Source: DASYRM01 sp036004405 (GTDB lineage Bacteria > Acidobacteriota > Vicinamibacteria > Vicinamibacterales > UBA2999). Taken from it: a DNA stretch of 26,144 nt. Below are positions 23,987 to 26,144 of this stretch, piece after piece. Under the pieces are notes generated by a model that did not search any database, was not told where the DNA came from, and worked only from the letters and a program-made list of their open reading frames with translations. Location: the NCBI GenBank assembly GCA_036004405.1, contig DASYRM010000092.1, forward strand, positions 1 through 26,144. The letters run 5' to 3'. Position 1 is the first letter of the stretch, and each line of letters opens with the position of its first letter. Made by a program: the position numbers and the translations under genes.

Positions 23987-24079
23987 GGCGGAGAAGGCGG
24001 AGATGGCTGATGGCTGAGATGGCGGAGAAGGGAGTTCTTTCCCCTCTCTGCCTTCTCCGCCCTCTCTGCCTTCTCTGCC
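23987..24079. repeat. Purine-rich inverted repeat with 9-nt units (copy 3), between convergent genes
   Basis: The left arm (23987-24033) is GGCGGAGAA, GGCGGAGAT, a variant GGCTGATGGCTGAGAT, GGCGGAGAA and GGGA. The loop region is GTTC/TT. The right arm (about 24038-24079) is the complement of four GGCAGAGAA/GGCGGAGAA units. It fills the gap between the M1 stop (23984) and the FG-GAP gene stop (24086). It is a candidate bidirectional terminator. Confidence 0.85.
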
Positions 24080-24085
24080 TCCAGG

Positions 24086-25333
24086 TTACTTCCTCGTGTT
24101 CTCGTACCACTTGAGCGCCCACGGGTTGCCGGCGTCGATGCACGCCAGGTCCGTCTTGCGATCGGCGTTGAAGTCGGCGGCCACGCAGCTGTTGGCGGCA
24201 ATCCCGTCGTCGAGGACCATGCGGTCCCACTTCTGGCCCGCCGCGTCTGCCGCTTTGTAGAAGAACACGCCGGGCTTGGTGCCCCGCGCGGTGCCCGGGG
24301 CGCCGCGCGTGCCGCCCGAGACGATCTCGCTGGTCCCGTCGCCGTCGCTGTCCACCAGAACCAGCGAGTGCGAGTTGTTGATGGTCGTCTCGATGACGTT
24401 GCGGGGCCAGCCGCCGTCGGCCGTCTGCACGTAAACCACCACCTGGTTGCCGTGGAACGGCTCGTTGGTGACGAGCAACTTCTTGCCGCCGAACCGCCCG
24501 ATGGCTACATCGCTGACGCCGCCGCGCGGCCACTCGCCGGGATCACCCTTGATGATTTCGGAGCGTGTCCAGCTCCCGTTGCGATCGAGGTTGTGCACGA
24601 ACATCCCCATGTAGCCGGTGGTCAGGATGTCCGGGCGGCCGTCGCCGTTCCAGTCGTTGATGAACAGCCCGTGCACGACTCCGCGGTTCTCCTCGGTGAC
24701 GGTTTCGCGCTTCCACGCTGGCGGACGGTAGATGTGCAGCGGCGTCACCGTATGGTTGGAATTCGCGAAGCCGTCGGCCGATTCCGCGGTGATGATCGGG
24801 GCGCTGGCGAGCAGCTTCTGCCCGTTGATGGTCACGAAGCGGACGCGGTGCGAGGTCATGTTCAGGACGTCGATCGTCTTCAGCGTCCACAGCTCGCGCG
24901 GATCCTTGTTGTTCGCGGTGAGGATGGCGATCTTGCCGGGGTTCTGCGTCGAGTTCTGGCTGAACTCATAGGCCAGCGCCAGCTCGGGAATGCCGTCGCC
25001 GTCGAGGTCGTCCGCGGCCACGTTCACCATTCGCGAGGCCTCGCGAGTGATCACGTGCGGCGTCCAGTAGGGATTCTCGTACCAGATCAGCTCGGGGTTC
25101 TGCGACCCCAGGCCGATGAGATCGACCTTGCCGTCCTTGTTCATGTCGGTGGCGACCACCTGATAGCCACCACGCAGCCCGGTGGCCACCACATGCGGAT
25201 AGAACGGCGCGGGCGGTCCGAGCGACGGAGCCGCCGGCGCCTGCGGAGGACCAGGGGGCGGCTGCTGGGCGAACAGCGAGAAGCTCAGCGCGAGGGCGCC
25301 GGCGACGGTCAGGACATGGGTTCGGACCCGCAT
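24086..25333 (-). CDS. Exported FG-GAP/VCBS repeat beta-propeller protein
   Basis: A 415-residue protein with a signal peptide MRVRTHVLTVAGALALSFSL ending FAQQ, then a Pro-rich linker (24-45). At least five FG-GAP/VCBS calcium loops are visible: DMNKDGKVDL (63-72), DDLDGDGIPEL (108-118), DWNGDGRPDI (227-236), DSDGDGTSEI (328-337) and the weaker DFNADRKTDL (387-396). The fold is expected to be a propeller with the repeats near one face. There is no catalytic domain; such proteins usually bind ligands or partners outside the cell, and the function is unknown. I choose ATG 25333 over ATG 25342 because AGGA lies 8 bases upstream of it, whereas it abuts the other. The gene is divergent from the sirtuin gene across only 39 bp. 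Confidence 0.9.
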   Translation of the reverse strand: MRVRTHVLTVAGALALSFSLFAQQPPPGPPQAPAAPSLGPPAPFYPHVVATGLRGGYQVVATDMNKDGKVDLIGLGSQNPELIWYENPYWTPHVITREASRMVNVAADDLDGDGIPELALAYEFSQNSTQNPGKIAILTANNKDPRELWTLKTIDVLNMTSHRVRFVTINGQKLLASAPIITAESADGFANSNHTVTPLHIYRPPAWKRETVTEENRGVVHGLFINDWNGDGRPDILTTGYMGMFVHNLDRNGSWTRSEIIKGDPGEWPRGGVSDVAIGRFGGKKLLVTNEPFHGNQVVVYVQTADGGWPRNVIETTINNSHSLVLVDSDGDGTSEIVSGGTRGAPGTARGTKPGVFFYKAADAAGQKWDRMVLDDGIAANSCVAADFNADRKTDLACIDAGNPWALKWYENTRK

Positions 25334-25339
25334 GCAGCA

Positions 25340-25365
25340 CATCCTATCCGGACCCGCGTAGGATG
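25340..25365. promoter_or_regulatory. Shared palindromic ribosome-site region of two divergent genes
   Basis: CATCCTA (25340-25346) and TAGGATG (25359-25365) are perfect inverted arms 12 bases apart. The right arm contains AGGA nine bases before the sirtuin ATG. The left arm, read on the minus strand, contains AGGA eight bases before the FG-GAP ATG. With 39 bp between the starts, each promoter must lie at least partly inside the other gene or its leader, unless the mRNAs are nearly leaderless. Confidence 0.55.
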
Positions 25366-25372
25366 AGCCGTC

Positions 25373-26144
25373 ATGGAACGCTCAAATCTGGCGGGGCCGC
25401 GCCCGGCGGAGCCGCTGGCAGGCCTGGCCGATCGTTTACGGACCGCGCGGCGGATTTCGGTGCTCACCGGCGCCGGCATCTCGGCGGCGAGCGGCGTGCC
25501 GACGTTCCGCGGCGAAGACGGCTTGTGGCGGCAGTACCGGCCCGAGGAGCTGGCCACGGCCCGGGCGTTCGAGCGTGACCCGGCGCTCTTGTGGGAGTGG
25601 TACGGCTGGCGTCGCGAGACGATTGCCCGCTGCTCGCCCAACGCTGCCCACGACGTGCTGGCGCGCTGGTCGCGGGGCGGAGACCGCACGACGGTTGTCA
25701 CGCAGAACGTAGACGACCTGCACCTCAAAGCCGACACCGAGCGCCTGGTGCGCCTGCACGGCTCGATATGGGAGCTCTCGTGCTCGATCGGCTGCTGCGC
25801 CGAGGGGCGCAGCGGCTGGCGCGACGAGCGGGTGCCGATGCCGGGCGTGCCGCGATGCCGGCATTGTGATGCGCCGGCCCGGCCCGCCGTCGTCTGGTTT
25901 GGCGAGATGCTCGCCGAAGCGGATCTGCGCGCCGCGGTGCAGGCCACCGCCTGCGACGTCTTCCTGACCGTGGGCACGTCGTCGGTGGTCTATCCCGCCG
26001 CCGGCCTGGTGGAGCAGGCGCACGCCAACGGCGCCTTCACCGCCGAGATCAACGCGGAAGCCACACCGGCGACGGTGGTCGTCGATCTCGCGATTCACGC
26101 CCCGGCGGAAGTGGTCCTGCCAGAGATCGATCGGCTGCTGTTGG
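25373..26144 (+). CDS. Sir2 family NAD-dependent protein deacylase (partial, 3' end cut)
   Basis: At least 257 residues; the window ends inside the gene, near the usual family length. NAD-binding motif TGAGISAASGVPTFRG (32-47), TQNVDDLH (110-117), catalytic His129 in HGS, zinc cysteines C137, C141 or C142, C162 and C165, and GTSSVVYPAAGL (201-212). Tyr77 and Arg80 in WYGWR form the YxxR motif of class III sirtuins (SIRT5, CobB) that favour succinyl or malonyl lysine, so desuccinylase activity is predicted. ATG 25373 has AGGA nine bases upstream; an ATG at 25363 is in another frame. The gene removes acyl groups from cytoplasmic proteins using NAD+. It is divergent from the FG-GAP gene, with no functional link visible. 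Confidence 0.93.
   Translation, partial: MERSNLAGPRPAEPLAGLADRLRTARRISVLTGAGISAASGVPTFRGEDGLWRQYRPEELATARAFERDPALLWEWYGWRRETIARCSPNAAHDVLARWSRGGDRTTVVTQNVDDLHLKADTERLVRLHGSIWELSCSIGCCAEGRSGWRDERVPMPGVPRCRHCDAPARPAVVWFGEMLAEADLRAAVQATACDVFLTVGTSSVVYPAAGLVEQAHANGAFTAEINAEATPATVVVDLAIHAPAEVVLPEIDRLLL

Overview
The window is GC-rich (about two-thirds G+C by eye), densely coded chromosomal DNA. I see no tRNA, rRNA, IS element, phage gene, CRISPR array or recognisable defence system. Several features point to an Acidobacteriota genome, probably class Vicinamibacteria: a long orphan MacB/FtsX-type permease, large secreted M14, M1 and PIG-L enzymes, an FG-GAP propeller protein, and many short intergenic palindromes. 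This placement is inference from gene content, not from a marker gene.

Layout. 1-169: 3' end of an unrecognised gene. 302-739: low-affinity iron permease family membrane protein. 1156-1950: small secreted protein with an HELRH zincin-like motif, lying between two inverted copies of an 85-nt repeat. 4076 down to 1798 (minus): 3-mercaptopyruvate sulfurtransferase, then a MATE exporter (ATGA overlap). 8905 down to 4165 (minus): fatty-acid desaturase, histidine kinase, OmpR-type regulator, archaeal-type ornithine cyclodeaminase and HtpX protease. These are tightly packed and look like one membrane-homeostasis transcription unit. 9013-10155 (plus): FliB/YkgJ-like cysteine-cluster protein. 10989-10222 (minus): exonuclease III. 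11078-14631 (plus): GNAT acetyltransferase, then a 909-residue M14 carboxypeptidase-like protein. 18978-14680 (minus): orphan ABC-type permease, then RecQ. 19151-21796 (plus): PIG-L deacetylase fused to a long C-terminal region. 22110-23984 (plus): M1 aminopeptidase lipoprotein of the LTA4-hydrolase type. 25333-24086 (minus): FG-GAP protein. 25373-26144 (plus, cut by the window end): class III-like sirtuin.

How the genes work together. The export-tagged peptidases and the PIG-L protein suggest a heterotroph that degrades peptides and glycans outside the cytoplasm. The desaturase, the kinase with almost no external loop, its regulator and HtpX suggest sensing and repair of membrane state. RecQ and ExoIII are DNA-repair genes.

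The most unusual signal is not a gene but the gene borders. At least five kinds of short inverted repeat sit at gene 3' ends, and several annotated stop codons lie inside them. One repeat has apparently removed a stop and given the HELRH protein a repeat-encoded and antisense-encoded tail. I found no convincing undescribed multi-gene system; the best candidates for follow-up are the desaturase/two-component/HtpX cluster and the repeat families.
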